DNA of 13,362 nucleotides. Source: JBJKSO01 sp046703825. GTDB lineage: Bacteria; Chloroflexota; Dormibacteria; Aeolococcales; Bog-877. The DNA lies in assembly GCA_046703825.1 (NCBI GenBank), contig JBJKSO010000027.1, forward strand, positions 1 through 13,362, in the 5' to 3' direction. Below the pieces are notes generated by a model. It worked only from the letters and a program-made list of their open reading frames with translations, was not told where the DNA came from and ran no database searches. Position numbers and translations under genes: made by a program. Positions 1 through 7,536 of this stretch are shown here, one piece after another (within the stretch, counting starts at the first letter, position 1; each line of letters starts with the position of its first letter).

Positions 1-63
1 GCCTCGCTCCGAGGCAACGCCACGGCCCGCCAGGACTTCTGACCGTTCTGGCGGTCGGTCCTG
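1..63 (+). promoter_or_regulatory. Leader with hairpins upstream of the 110-aa gene
   Basis: Positions 1-15 form a perfect 6-bp stem with a 3-nt loop (GCCTCG/CGAGGC), possibly the end of a terminator for a gene outside the window. Next, CCGCCAG (27-33) can pair with CTGGCGG (48-54). Alternatively CAGGAC (31-36) pairs with GTCCTG (58-63) around an inner GACCG/CGGTC stem (41-45 with 52-56). The two folds cannot coexist. The pairings are visible in the sequence; any regulatory role is inference. Confidence 0.3.
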
Positions 64-117
64 AGTGATGATTAGGCCGAGCGCGGCGGTTGCAGCGACA
101 GGGGTGGAGGTAGGCCG

Positions 118-450
118 ATGAGTCAGATGAACGTGATCGTAATCAACGTCAGTCGGGACCAGGTGGACGAGTACCTGGACCTGTTCCAGCGGGAAGAGCT
201 GCCCCGGTGGCGTGACTACCAGGCCCAGGGAAAGTTCATCAGCGCCCGCTTCTACCGCTCCGAGTACGGCAGCCAGCAGCAGGAGGACGTGGCTCAGTTT
301 GTCATCGTGGTCGAAGTGCCGAGTATGAAGGAGCACAGCGCCCACGACCAGGACCCCGGGTTCCAGAGGTTCGACCGGGAAGTCGAGAGGTTCCAGCCGA
401 CCCCGCCATTGGTCTTCGGCGGCGACCTGATCCACGCGGTCGGTGGGTAA
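118..450 (+). CDS. Small conserved-looking hypothetical protein (110 aa), possibly dimeric alpha/beta-barrel type
   Basis: I do not recognise a named family. The ATG is preceded by a strong Shine-Dalgarno, GGAGG, with a 7-nt spacer, which fixes the start. The protein is soluble, with no signal peptide, membrane segment or cysteine. It begins with a beta-strand-like stretch (MNVIVINV), then an amphipathic charged helix rich in Glu and Arg (about 13-36), a strand with FISARFYRSEY (39-49), a second hydrophobic strand FVIVVEV (61-67), then a short helix and an aromatic/proline tail. This beta-alpha-beta pattern and the length resemble the dimeric alpha/beta-barrel (ABM/EthD-like) fold of small monooxygenases and stress proteins, but no catalytic residues can be assigned. 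It is monocistronic as far as seen; the next 550 bp hold no convincing gene and the following operon is convergent. Confident that it is a gene, not of its function. Confidence 0.72.
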   Translation: MSQMNVIVINVSRDQVDEYLDLFQREELPRWRDYQAQGKFISARFYRSEYGSQQQEDVAQFVIVVEVPSMKEHSAHDQDPGFQRFDREVERFQPTPPLVFGGDLIHAVGG

Positions 451-998
451 TCGGGTCCGGGACGCTCTGAGCGCGCGAGAGCGCCGGCCTCTCCTGGGTC
501 GCAGAAGCTGCGGTACAGCTCCGTGTCTCTCCTCCCCCATCGTCGGGGCCCGCACGTGTGAGTCAAGCCAAAACCAGCGAATGCCCGGCGCTCCCGCGTC
601 TGTAACGTTCGCGCCGACTGCTGTGGCATCAGTGGAGGCGAGGCCATGGCACGTATCCAGGCGTCGTCCGCGGTGGTGCAGGCGGCGTGAGCAATGCTGT
701 TGAGCGGTGCCGGGCTGGCGCTGGCTTCGCGGTTTGTAGTCGCTCCCCCACGACCGAGTGGGTGCCCAGCCATCTTCATCATCTTCTCGCGCTCTGGACC
801 CTGTACCGGAGACACGGTATGCGCCGAGGGCGGAGCGCGTGTCCGCAAACTGGCTCCTTTGCGCAGTCCATAATGCGAGTCTGGACCAGCCTGCCCGCCA
901 GACGCCTTGGTCGGACCTAGGTGTAATTCCGTGTTTGTTTTTATTGCTGAAAGTTCTCGCCACTGCTGCTTCCAATCACAGCGGCCAGTCCATTACCG
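451..998. other. Intergenic region without a convincing gene
   Basis: All frames here look like GC-driven shadow frames with Arg/Pro/Ser-rich translations. The one item with a gene-like start is a 14-codon ORF at 646-690 (ATG GCA CGT ATC..., after GGAG), whose product MARIQASSAVVQAA looks like the first residues of an SRPBCC/polyketide-cyclase-type protein before a stop. A T-rich stretch lies at 933-945. The region ends against the 3' end of the convergent hyf-like operon. Confidence 0.5.
959..985 (-). terminator. Weak hairpin downstream of the hyf-like operon
   Basis: Fourteen bases after the last stop codon the minus-strand RNA can fold GCCGCUG with CAGUGGC (7 bp, one G-U pair, 13-nt loop). 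The wobble pairs only in the minus-strand transcript, which suits the operon's direction. No clear U-run follows, so intrinsic termination is uncertain. Confidence 0.25.
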
Positions 999-3086
999 TC
1001 AGCGGATCAGCAGCACGATGACGAACACCACGAATAGATAGAGGAGGTAGACGCTCAGGCTGCCACCCTGGACCGATGCCAGCCACCTGGCGACGACTCG
1101 TGCTCCGGTCACGGTTGGTCGGTAGAGGTACCTCTCCACCGGCTCGACCACCCGATGCCGATAGTGAATGCCTTTGGTGAAGTAGGGTGCCTGGTGGTAG
1201 TCCGCCTCAATCTCGCGGCGGGCACGGTAGACGCCGCCGAAGATCGAGCGGAGGGGATTGGTAAAACCGGTAGCTGTGTACTGCATAGTGGGCGAGCGCT
1301 CGGCGACTGCTCCGGCCCAAACCGGGGATTCGCGAGAATCCCGCCGGCAGAGAAGGCGCAGGCCGACAGCTGTGATCGCAATGATCGCGGCCAGGCTTAG
1401 AAAGATGTAGGTGGGCGAGATGAAGGCGAGATTCGCGCTGGTGGGCGTGATGACGAGTCCGTTGGCCGCGACGATGTGGCCCAAGAACGTAGCGCCGAGG
1501 TTGGCCAGAGTGGCGAACTGCCGCGGGTGAGGAAAGATCGGGGGCAGCACCGCGTCCAGGAGGCCCCGGGCGTGGCTGGCATAGTGTGCCGCCGCCGAAG
1601 CTGCCCCGATGCCGAGGGGTGGGATAAGGGCCATGGCCACCGCCACGCCGATCAGGAGCGTCATTCCGGCCACCATCGCCGGTGGCGCTTCGCGCGCCCG
1701 CCGGGCTGAAGGGCTGCGCGGTGCACCCAGGAACGCCGTGCCGACGATGCGGATGTAGGCTGTGACGGCCAGGGCGAAGGTCAGGGTCAGCAGGGCCCCC
1801 GCGGCAGCCAGGTAGACCCGGTCACCGGGCGCCGAGAGGTCGTGGGCCCGGATCAACACCTGCAACCCGAGCCACTCCGTCTGGAATCCGTTCATGGGCG
1901 GCACGCCCGCTAGGCCCATCGCACCAATCAGGAAGAGCGGAGTGGTCCAGCGCAGCCGCTTGGCCAACCCGCCGAGCTGATCCATGTCGCGGGTGCCCGT
2001 CCCCAGATCCACAGAGCCCGCGCCGAGGAATAGCGCCCCCTTGAGGAGGGCGTGGTAGAGCGCGTGAAGACAGAGCACCACCAGCGCGAGCCCCGCCAGC
2101 AGGCTCTTGCCGGCCGACTCGAAGACCAATGCGGCCCCGAGCATGGCGATCATGAAGCCAAGGTTCTCGATGGTGCTGTATGCCAAAGAGCGCTTTAGGT
2201 CCGCGGCGAGGACGGAGAAGAGGATGCCGTAGGCGGCGGTCACCAGGCCTGCCGCAAGCGCGAGGAAACCCCACCAGGGCGGAGGCGACCCAAGCAGGAT
2301 GAAGCTCGTCAGCACCATCCCGTACAGCGCCGCGTTTACCACCACTGCAGAGAGCAGCGCCGAGACATTAGAAGGGGCAGCTGGGTGGGCCTCAGGGAGC
2401 CAGCCCTGCAGAGGGACAAGCCCGGTCTTGGCTCCGAAGCCGAGGAAGAACAACAGAAATGCGGCGCTGGACGCGGCGCCGCCGGGATGGTGGGCGGCTA
2501 GGTGGGAGAAGTCGACCCCCGGCCTGAGAGCGCCGACCAGTGCGAACGCTACCGCCATCCCCAGGAAGCCGATCTCGCTCAGCGCGAGCATCAGGAGTGC
2601 CGCCTGGGGACGCCCGGGCTGGTCCCATTCAACAGTGACCAACAGGTAGGTGAGGATCGACATAGCCTCCCAAGCGACGAGCAGGGTGATCGCGGTACCC
2701 GCGGCCACCACGATGGCAATGGCAGCGACGCTCAGATTGAGGAGGGCAAGGCTTGCCGCCTGTCTCCTCAAGCTCCTCAGGTGGGTGGTGTAGGCGGCGC
2801 TGTACACGAAAATGCCCGCGCCCACCAAGCCCGTAAGCAGCAGGAAGAGCCCGGCGAGCGGCGTGGAGCGAAGCTCGAACGCACCGAGCGGGGTGCTGGC
2901 GGGGAGTCCCGCGGTCTGGTTCTGCCCACTCAGCCATAGGACCGCCGCAGCCGCCAGCAGCGCCGCCCCCACTGCTCCCGCCGCCGTAGAGAGGTATATG
3001 AAGGCGGGATGGCGAGTAATCCAAAGAGCCGAGAGCGCGCCCCCAGCTAGGCAGAGCAGGGCCGCCAAAAGCAGGCTAAGCGCCAC
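999..3086 (-). CDS. hyfB: HyfB/NuoL-like antiporter subunit of the hydrogenase-related complex (695 aa)
   Basis: Large polytopic membrane protein of the proton-conducting membrane transporter family (NuoL/M/N, MrpA/D, HyfB/HycC), expected to move H+ or Na+ across the membrane driven by the complex's redox chemistry. Visible hallmarks are TM5 VAWEAMSILTYLLV with the conserved Glu140, TM7 GFGAKTGLVPLQGWLPEAHPAAPS with Lys220 and the His of the AHPAAPS loop, and many further hydrophobic segments. A charged stretch (about 600-665) containing NPLRSIFGG, typical of HyfB-type C-termini, precedes a final membrane helix (about 674-694). Length is close to E. coli HyfB (about 670 aa). The start is GTG at 3086, with GGAGG six bases upstream, and the gene overlaps the preceding ferredoxin-NuoB gene by 11 bp. 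It is the last gene of the six-gene operon. The family is certain; the ion pumped is not. Confidence 0.93.
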   Translation of the reverse strand: MALSLLLAALLCLAGGALSALWITRHPAFIYLSTAAGAVGAALLAAAAVLWLSGQNQTAGLPASTPLGAFELRSTPLAGLFLLLTGLVGAGIFVYSAAYTTHLRSLRRQAASLALLNLSVAAIAIVVAAGTAITLLVAWEAMSILTYLLVTVEWDQPGRPQAALLMLALSEIGFLGMAVAFALVGALRPGVDFSHLAAHHPGGAASSAAFLLFFLGFGAKTGLVPLQGWLPEAHPAAPSNVSALLSAVVVNAALYGMVLTSFILLGSPPPWWGFLALAAGLVTAAYGILFSVLAADLKRSLAYSTIENLGFMIAMLGAALVFESAGKSLLAGLALVVLCLHALYHALLKGALFLGAGSVDLGTGTRDMDQLGGLAKRLRWTTPLFLIGAMGLAGVPPMNGFQTEWLGLQVLIRAHDLSAPGDRVYLAAAGALLTLTFALAVTAYIRIVGTAFLGAPRSPSARRAREAPPAMVAGMTLLIGVAVAMALIPPLGIGAASAAAHYASHARGLLDAVLPPIFPHPRQFATLANLGATFLGHIVAANGLVITPTSANLAFISPTYIFLSLAAIIAITAVGLRLLCRRDSRESPVWAGAVAERSPTMQYTATGFTNPLRSIFGGVYRARREIEADYHQAPYFTKGIHYRHRVVEPVERYLYRPTVTGARVVARWLASVQGGSLSVYLLYLFVVFVIVLLIR

Positions 3087-3903
3087 CGCGCGCCTCCGGC
3101 GTGTAGCGCTCCTCTGCGCGGCGCACCGCCAGCAGCAGGCCGTGCAGCAGCGCCAGTGGGGTCGGCGGGCAGCCGGGGACGTACACGTCGACGGTCAGCA
3201 CCTTGTCCAGCGGGCCGCTGACCATGAAGTCCCCTTTGAACACACCCCCGCCGACAGCGCACACACCGGCCGCCACCACCAGCTTGGGCTCAGGCATGGC
3301 GTCGTAGGTCTCGCGCAGTGGCTGCTCCATCTGTCGGGTCACCACCCCGGTTACCAGCAGGCAGTCGGCGTGGCGCGGGCTGGGGGTGAAGAACATCCCG
3401 AGGCGATGAAGGTCATAGTGGGGTGACCCAAGCAGCTGCAGTTCTGACTCGCAGCCGTTGCAGGACCCCGCGTCGACGTGGCGGATATGCAGCGAGCGAC
3501 GGAACAGCGAGCGAGAACGGCGTTCTAGCTCCGCCGCCACCGCCGACTCTTGCGGCTGCGAGTGCGCCCCCACCGGCCAAGCGGCCTTCGCGCGCAAGCG
3601 GCCCCGGGTCCTCACCGCCACGTCGGGGTCGGTCGTGTGACGAAAGGCATCCGGGAACTCCCGGGTACAGCGTCCGCACATGACGCACTGCCCCATATCG
3701 AAGTCCAACACTCCTCGTTCCCGGTCACCCTCCACCTGAATCGCCCCGCTCGGACACAGCGCAGCCGCGGCCATCGCCTGCTCTCCCGAGAGGGCCGTCA
3801 CATCGACCACCACCGCCGCTGGCGCTGCCTCGGACTCGGGCCGCGTCGGGTATCTCGTGGTCAGCACACCGCGCCGAACGCCGGTCGTGATCCAGCGGCT
3901 CAC
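3076..3903 (-). CDS. Ferredoxin-NuoB fusion, small electron-transfer subunit (HyfI/NuoB-like, 275 aa)
   Basis: The N-terminal part (about 30-95) is a single-cluster ferredoxin domain: Cys50 in ALCPSGAI plus Cys73, Cys76 and Cys79 in GQCVMCGRC. The next canonical cysteine is absent (REFPD), so one [4Fe-4S] cluster rather than two is expected. The C-terminal part (about 135-260) is a NuoB/HyfI domain with all four proximal (N2-like) cluster ligands: Cys148 and Cys151 (GSCNGCESEL), Cys215 (GVCAVGG) and Cys245 (VPGCPPTP). In complex I and group 4 hydrogenases this subunit delivers electrons to or from the large-subunit active site at the membrane interface. No twin-arginine signal is present, consistent with a cytoplasmic arm. 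The frame is open upstream to 4002, but GTG at 3903, with GGAG 8 nt upstream and GTGA overlap with the hyfG-like stop, is the likely start. In E. coli the ferredoxin (HyfH/HycF) and HyfI/HycG subunits are separate proteins. Confidence 0.92.
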   Translation of the reverse strand: MSRWITTGVRRGVLTTRYPTRPESEAAPAAVVVDVTALSGEQAMAAAALCPSGAIQVEGDRERGVLDFDMGQCVMCGRCTREFPDAFRHTTDPDVAVRTRGRLRAKAAWPVGAHSQPQESAVAAELERRSRSLFRRSLHIRHVDAGSCNGCESELQLLGSPHYDLHRLGMFFTPSPRHADCLLVTGVVTRQMEQPLRETYDAMPEPKLVVAAGVCAVGGGVFKGDFMVSGPLDKVLTVDVYVPGCPPTPLALLHGLLLAVRRAEERYTPEARGGA

Positions 3904-5435
3904 CGGTCGAACTCCGCATGCGAGAGGGCGAAGCTGGCCTCGATCACCGGATAATCGGTTAGGTTGTTGCCGCTGGCGCAGGCCTGGGTGTAGACGTGCC
4001 AATTGACAAAGGCCGGCGGACGAGCACGCCAGGATGCGATGCGCCCGTCAGGCGTCAACTCAACCCAATGCAGGGTCTCGCCACCGGCGCCCTCACTCCA
4101 GCCCAGGGCTGCTCCCACCGCCTCGCCAGCCGCCTCCCCCACTTCGCTGGGGGGCCATTGGTCCAAGACCTGGTCGAGCACGGCGAGAGAGGAGCGCACC
4201 TCTGCCAGGCGGACCCCGAGGCGGGCCAGCGCATCTCCTTCGTCGCGCACCGGCACGAGCAGGCTCACCCGGTCATACCAGGCATAGGGGTGGTCCCGTC
4301 GGCAGTCACGGTCGACGCCGACTGCCCTGCCGATCGGTCCGACCAGGTTGTGTGGCGCCGCGTAGCGTGGCGTCAGCGCGCCCGTCGTCTGCAGCCGATC
4401 GGTAAAGGTGCCGGTGTCCTCGAGCAGGACTTGGAGTCGCTGGCTGAGAGCGCGCCAGCGCTCGATTTCGCCGGCAAGCGCGCTCAGCTCCGCGTCGACA
4501 AGTGGTGCCGCCAGGCCACCCGGGGCAAGGATCCCGCGGAGATATCGATGCGACGTCAGCCGGGAGCAGCTGCGCAAGACCTCCTCCTTGAGGCTGGCGT
4601 ATTCCGCCCCAGCCACCACCAGCCCCGTGGCGTCGGCCAGCCGTCCTATGTCGCCGAAGTGGTTGTGGAGGCGCTCCAGTTCGTTCAGGATGGTCCTGCC
4701 GGCAAGCGCCGGGGCACCGACGCCAATGCCCATCGCCCGCTCGGCGGCCCGGACGAACGCCAGGCCGTTGGAGAAGGCAGAAGTCCCCGCAAGCCTCTCG
4801 GCCAGAGCCAGCGCCTGCTCAACCGTCCTGCCCTCGGCGATACGCTCGACCGCGCGAAGCTTGTACCCGAGCAGCGGACTCACCGCTACCAGGTCCTCAC
4901 CGCCGCTGTTGAAGAGGAACTCGCCTGACTCCTGGGGACCGCTGCGCACCGGGCCCAACGGCAGCTGGAACACTCCTCGGCCCTTCACAATTGGGACGCG
5001 GTCAAGTACGCGCCGACCCCTGCCCAGCCGGCTATCGATCGCCGTGCGCATCGGTGGCTGTCCCTCGGGCCAATCGAGGAGGCGAAGTCGTGCGGGAAGG
5101 GGATGGCCGACGGGTTCAAGCCCGTGCATCTCGCGGATCTCGCGCTCGTACCAGCTAGCTGCGTGCAGCGCAGGAGTGACGGACGTGAAGCGGTCGCCTT
5201 GCAGCTGACAGCGCAGAAGGAGCCACGCAGAGTCGCCCGGCAGCTCGAACACGGCGGTGAGCGTCGGCGGCCCCTCTCCGGTGGTGGCGAAGAGGTCGGC
5301 TAGGACGGCGCGGTCCGCGGTGGCCGCCACCCGGTCAGCAAACCGTTCCTCGGGACACTCGGCCCAGAGCTCGCCTGGGGCTCGTTCCTCGACAGCGATC
5401 GCCAGCCCCAGAGCAAGGTCACGCAGCCCGGTCAT
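3900..5435 (-). CDS. hyfG: Hydrogenase-like large subunit lacking all Ni ligands (NuoC+NuoD fusion, Ehr/HyfG-like, 511 aa)
   Basis: Residues about 20-125 are a NuoC-type 30-kDa domain, with the signature WYEREIREMHGLEPVGHP at about 95-111. Residues about 150-511 are a NuoD/[NiFe] large-subunit domain, as in E. coli HyfG/HycE. In a true group 4 hydrogenase, ERxCGxC near the start and DPCxxC near the end bind nickel and iron. Here the aligned segments read ERLAGTSAFSN (213-223), with Cys replaced by Ala216 and Ser219, and YPVIEASFALSHAEFDR at the very C-terminus, with Ser505 and Glu508 in place of the other two cysteines. The surrounding framework is intact (RPPAFVNW, LTDYPVI), so the alignment is not in doubt. 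The protein ends at the Arg where HycE is cleaved in maturation. The start is ATG 5435, overlapping the HyfF-like stop (ATGA); the frame is open further upstream to 6158 but that part overlaps the HyfF-like gene. The substrate is unknown; hydrogenase activity is unlikely. Confidence 0.92.
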   Translation of the reverse strand: MTGLRDLALGLAIAVEERAPGELWAECPEERFADRVAATADRAVLADLFATTGEGPPTLTAVFELPGDSAWLLLRCQLQGDRFTSVTPALHAASWYEREIREMHGLEPVGHPLPARLRLLDWPEGQPPMRTAIDSRLGRGRRVLDRVPIVKGRGVFQLPLGPVRSGPQESGEFLFNSGGEDLVAVSPLLGYKLRAVERIAEGRTVEQALALAERLAGTSAFSNGLAFVRAAERAMGIGVGAPALAGRTILNELERLHNHFGDIGRLADATGLVVAGAEYASLKEEVLRSCSRLTSHRYLRGILAPGGLAAPLVDAELSALAGEIERWRALSQRLQVLLEDTGTFTDRLQTTGALTPRYAAPHNLVGPIGRAVGVDRDCRRDHPYAWYDRVSLLVPVRDEGDALARLGVRLAEVRSSLAVLDQVLDQWPPSEVGEAAGEAVGAALGWSEGAGGETLHWVELTPDGRIASWRARPPAFVNWHVYTQACASGNNLTDYPVIEASFALSHAEFDR

Positions 5436-6895
5436 CGCGGCATCACCGCCATCGCGCTGTGCAGCAGCTGCTCCAAGGGGCCAGGCACCCAGACGCCCAG
5501 GACCAAGACTGCGCCAAGGAGAACCAGGGCAGGGGCTGCCACCAGCACCCCCAGCTCGCCACGGCGGACGGACCCCTGGCTGAAGGTCATGGTGTGAAAT
5601 GGCGTCACCAGCGGGATGAAGCCGACCAGCAGCAGAGCGCCCAGCCCTGCCCCGAGTGCCCAGAGGTGTTGGCCGAAGGCGCCGCTCACGATAGAGAACT
5701 CGGACACGAAGACCCCGAACGGGGGCGCACCCGCGATCGCCAGTGCACCTCCAACCAGGGCGATCGCCGTCCACGGCATCGCGGCGAGCACCCCGCGAAC
5801 CTGGTCGATCCTGGTGGTGCGAAAACGCAGGAGCAGGTTGCCGGTGGCGAAGAAGAGCAGCGACTTGGTCAGCCCGTGAGCAATCATGAGCAGGAGCGCG
5901 CCCAGCAGAGCCAGCGGTGAACCCAGTCCGACGCCCACGGCGATCAGCCCCATCTGCTCGATGGACGAGTAGGCGAGCAGCCGCTTGAAGTCTCGCTGTG
6001 AGATCAGAAAGCCGATAGCAACGACCATCGACAGCACGCCGAAGGCGACCAATCCGGTGCGCAACGAGGTACCGCCAGCTGATGGGGCAGCCAGTGTGTA
6101 GACGCGAAAGATCCCCAGCAAAGCACAGTTGAGCTCGGCACCCGAGAGCATCGCGCACACAGGTGAGGGGGCCTGACTGTGGGCATCGGGCAGCCAGGTG
6201 TGCATCGGCGCCAGCCCTGCCTTGGTCCCAAACCCCACCAAAACCAGCAGAAATGCCGCTCCAGACAGCGCCGGCGAGAGATGTGGCGCAACCCCCCTCA
6301 TCACCGCGACGGAGAAGTTGTAGGACGTGCCCAGTGGGCCGACGCCGGCCTGGTAGAGGATGAGGAAGCCCAGAAGCGCGACCAGGCTGCCGGCCACCGT
6401 CAGCACGATGTACTTCCAGGCCGCCTCCAAAGGCTCGTGCGAGCCGTAGAAGTCAACCAGTCGGGCCGACGCCAGAGTGGTGCCGCTGATGGCCGTCCAC
6501 AGCAGGCCGAGGTTGCCGGCGACTGCGACCGCCACCATAGTGAACACGAATAGATGGAGCAGCACAAAGTAGCGGCGGACCTCCGCCGGGCCGACGGCCC
6601 CCTCTTTGAGTTCATGGCTGAAGTAGCCGATCGAGTACAAAGTGGCCATGGTGGAGACGATGACCACCACCAGCAGGACCACCCCGGACAGTCCGTCAAG
6701 ACGCAGCCAGTGGGCGAAGGAGTCCGGCACCGGGCCCCGCACTGCCAACGTCAGCAAAGTCACGGCCACGCCCAAGGTTGTCACCTCGAACGCGGCGGCA
6801 ACCACCATGGCGGCTCGGGGATGGAGCACCAAAGTTAGGACGGCCGCCGCCATGGGCAGAACGACCACGGCAAGAAGTAAAGCCGCGTCCGTCAT
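5432..6895 (-). CDS. hyfF: HyfF-like antiporter subunit (NuoN/M-like, 487 aa)
   Basis: Second proton-conducting membrane transporter family subunit of the complex. About 14 hydrophobic segments span the protein. TM7 shows GFGTKAGLAPMHTWLPDAHSQAPSP with Lys225 and the typical His-rich loop, and SIEQMGLIAVGVGL follows further on. The segment LEAAWKYIVLTVAGS (156-170) is typical of the HyfF branch. Oddly, the TM5 motif that normally reads WxAxEATTL reads LLWTAISGTTLASA (131-144): Ser137 stands where the conserved Glu is expected, so the usual Glu/Lys pair of one antiporter channel is incomplete. The protein is shorter than E. coli HyfF (about 526 aa). The start is ATG at 6895 with AAGAGG 8 nt upstream and an ATGA overlap with the HyfE-like stop; the stop likewise overlaps the next start. 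The family is secure. Confidence 0.92.
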   Translation of the reverse strand: MTDAALLLAVVVLPMAAAVLTLVLHPRAAMVVAAAFEVTTLGVAVTLLTLAVRGPVPDSFAHWLRLDGLSGVVLLVVVIVSTMATLYSIGYFSHELKEGAVGPAEVRRYFVLLHLFVFTMVAVAVAGNLGLLWTAISGTTLASARLVDFYGSHEPLEAAWKYIVLTVAGSLVALLGFLILYQAGVGPLGTSYNFSVAVMRGVAPHLSPALSGAAFLLVLVGFGTKAGLAPMHTWLPDAHSQAPSPVCAMLSGAELNCALLGIFRVYTLAAPSAGGTSLRTGLVAFGVLSMVVAIGFLISQRDFKRLLAYSSIEQMGLIAVGVGLGSPLALLGALLLMIAHGLTKSLLFFATGNLLLRFRTTRIDQVRGVLAAMPWTAIALVGGALAIAGAPPFGVFVSEFSIVSGAFGQHLWALGAGLGALLLVGFIPLVTPFHTMTFSQGSVRRGELGVLVAAPALVLLGAVLVLGVWVPGPLEQLLHSAMAVMPR

Positions 6896-7536
6896 CCTCT
6901 CAACCTCTTGAGCTCGGAGGTGTCGGTGGTGGCCACCGTCTCGTGGATGCGAGCAATGAGGAAGCTCATCACCGCGACGCCGACCAGCACATCGAGGAAG
7001 AGCGACAACTCTATGAGCAGACCAAGCCCCGAGCTGATGACCAGGCCCACGAGGATGAGACCGTTTTCGGCGGAGAGCAGCCCGGTCAGCTGCAGCACAG
7101 CGTCTCGCCTAGCCACTGCCGTGAAGAGACCCAGCAGAGTTACGGCGAGGGCCATTCCGAATACAGGCTCAGAGAGCAGGTCTGCGTGGAAGGGGAGGCG
7201 ACCGGCGGCGACAAAGCCAACCAACGTCAGCGCAGCGCCGAGCAGCAGTGCGGTGGGGAAGCCAACGGTGTACCGAAGCTCGCGACGGCTGTACGCTGCG
7301 CCGGCTTGGCGCTCGACTACAACCGGAATCAGCAAGCCTTTGACGAGAATGGCCAGGATTCCGAGGGCAAGCAGATCCACGCCGCCGCTGCCGAAGAAGA
7401 GGGCGATTGCCAGGCCGCCGAGCAGAATGGACTGCACGGCGTATCCGTTAACCGCCGCCTGGATACGCCGTGCCACCAGCAGCCAGAAGCTGGAAAGAAG
7501 CACAAGTGTGGACAGGACCGCTGCGGCAAGGGTCAT
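6892..7536 (-). CDS. hyfE: HyfE-like membrane subunit (214 aa)
   Basis: Small polytopic membrane protein of the HyfE family (HycP-type in mycobacteria), whose C-terminal half is related to NuoK. Six to seven hydrophobic helices are visible. AVNGYAVQSILLGG near the N-terminus, the LVKGLLIPVVVERQ segment in the middle, and LLSAENGLILVGL with its membrane-embedded Glu in the C-terminal half are characteristic. The Glu is thought to sit on the proton path in NuoK-like subunits. Length matches E. coli HyfE (about 216 aa). The gene before it stops with TGA overlapping this start (TGATG). GTG at 7539 would also be in frame (adding one residue), but GGGG at 7545-7542 is better spaced for ATG 7536. 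The stop overlaps the hyfF-like ATG by four bases. Confidence 0.9.
   Translation of the reverse strand: MTLAAAVLSTLVLLSSFWLLVARRIQAAVNGYAVQSILLGGLAIALFFGSGGVDLLALGILAILVKGLLIPVVVERQAGAAYSRRELRYTVGFPTALLLGAALTLVGFVAAGRLPFHADLLSEPVFGMALAVTLLGLFTAVARRDAVLQLTGLLSAENGLILVGLVISSGLGLLIELSLFLDVLVGVAVMSFLIARIHETVATTDTSELKRLRG

Noticed and set aside
3900..6158. Long open frame suggesting a 752-aa large subunit
   Set aside because: The first 241 codons overlap the hyfF-like gene and look like an out-of-frame shadow; the ATG at 5435 with ATGA overlap and the NuoC-type N-terminus fit the family.
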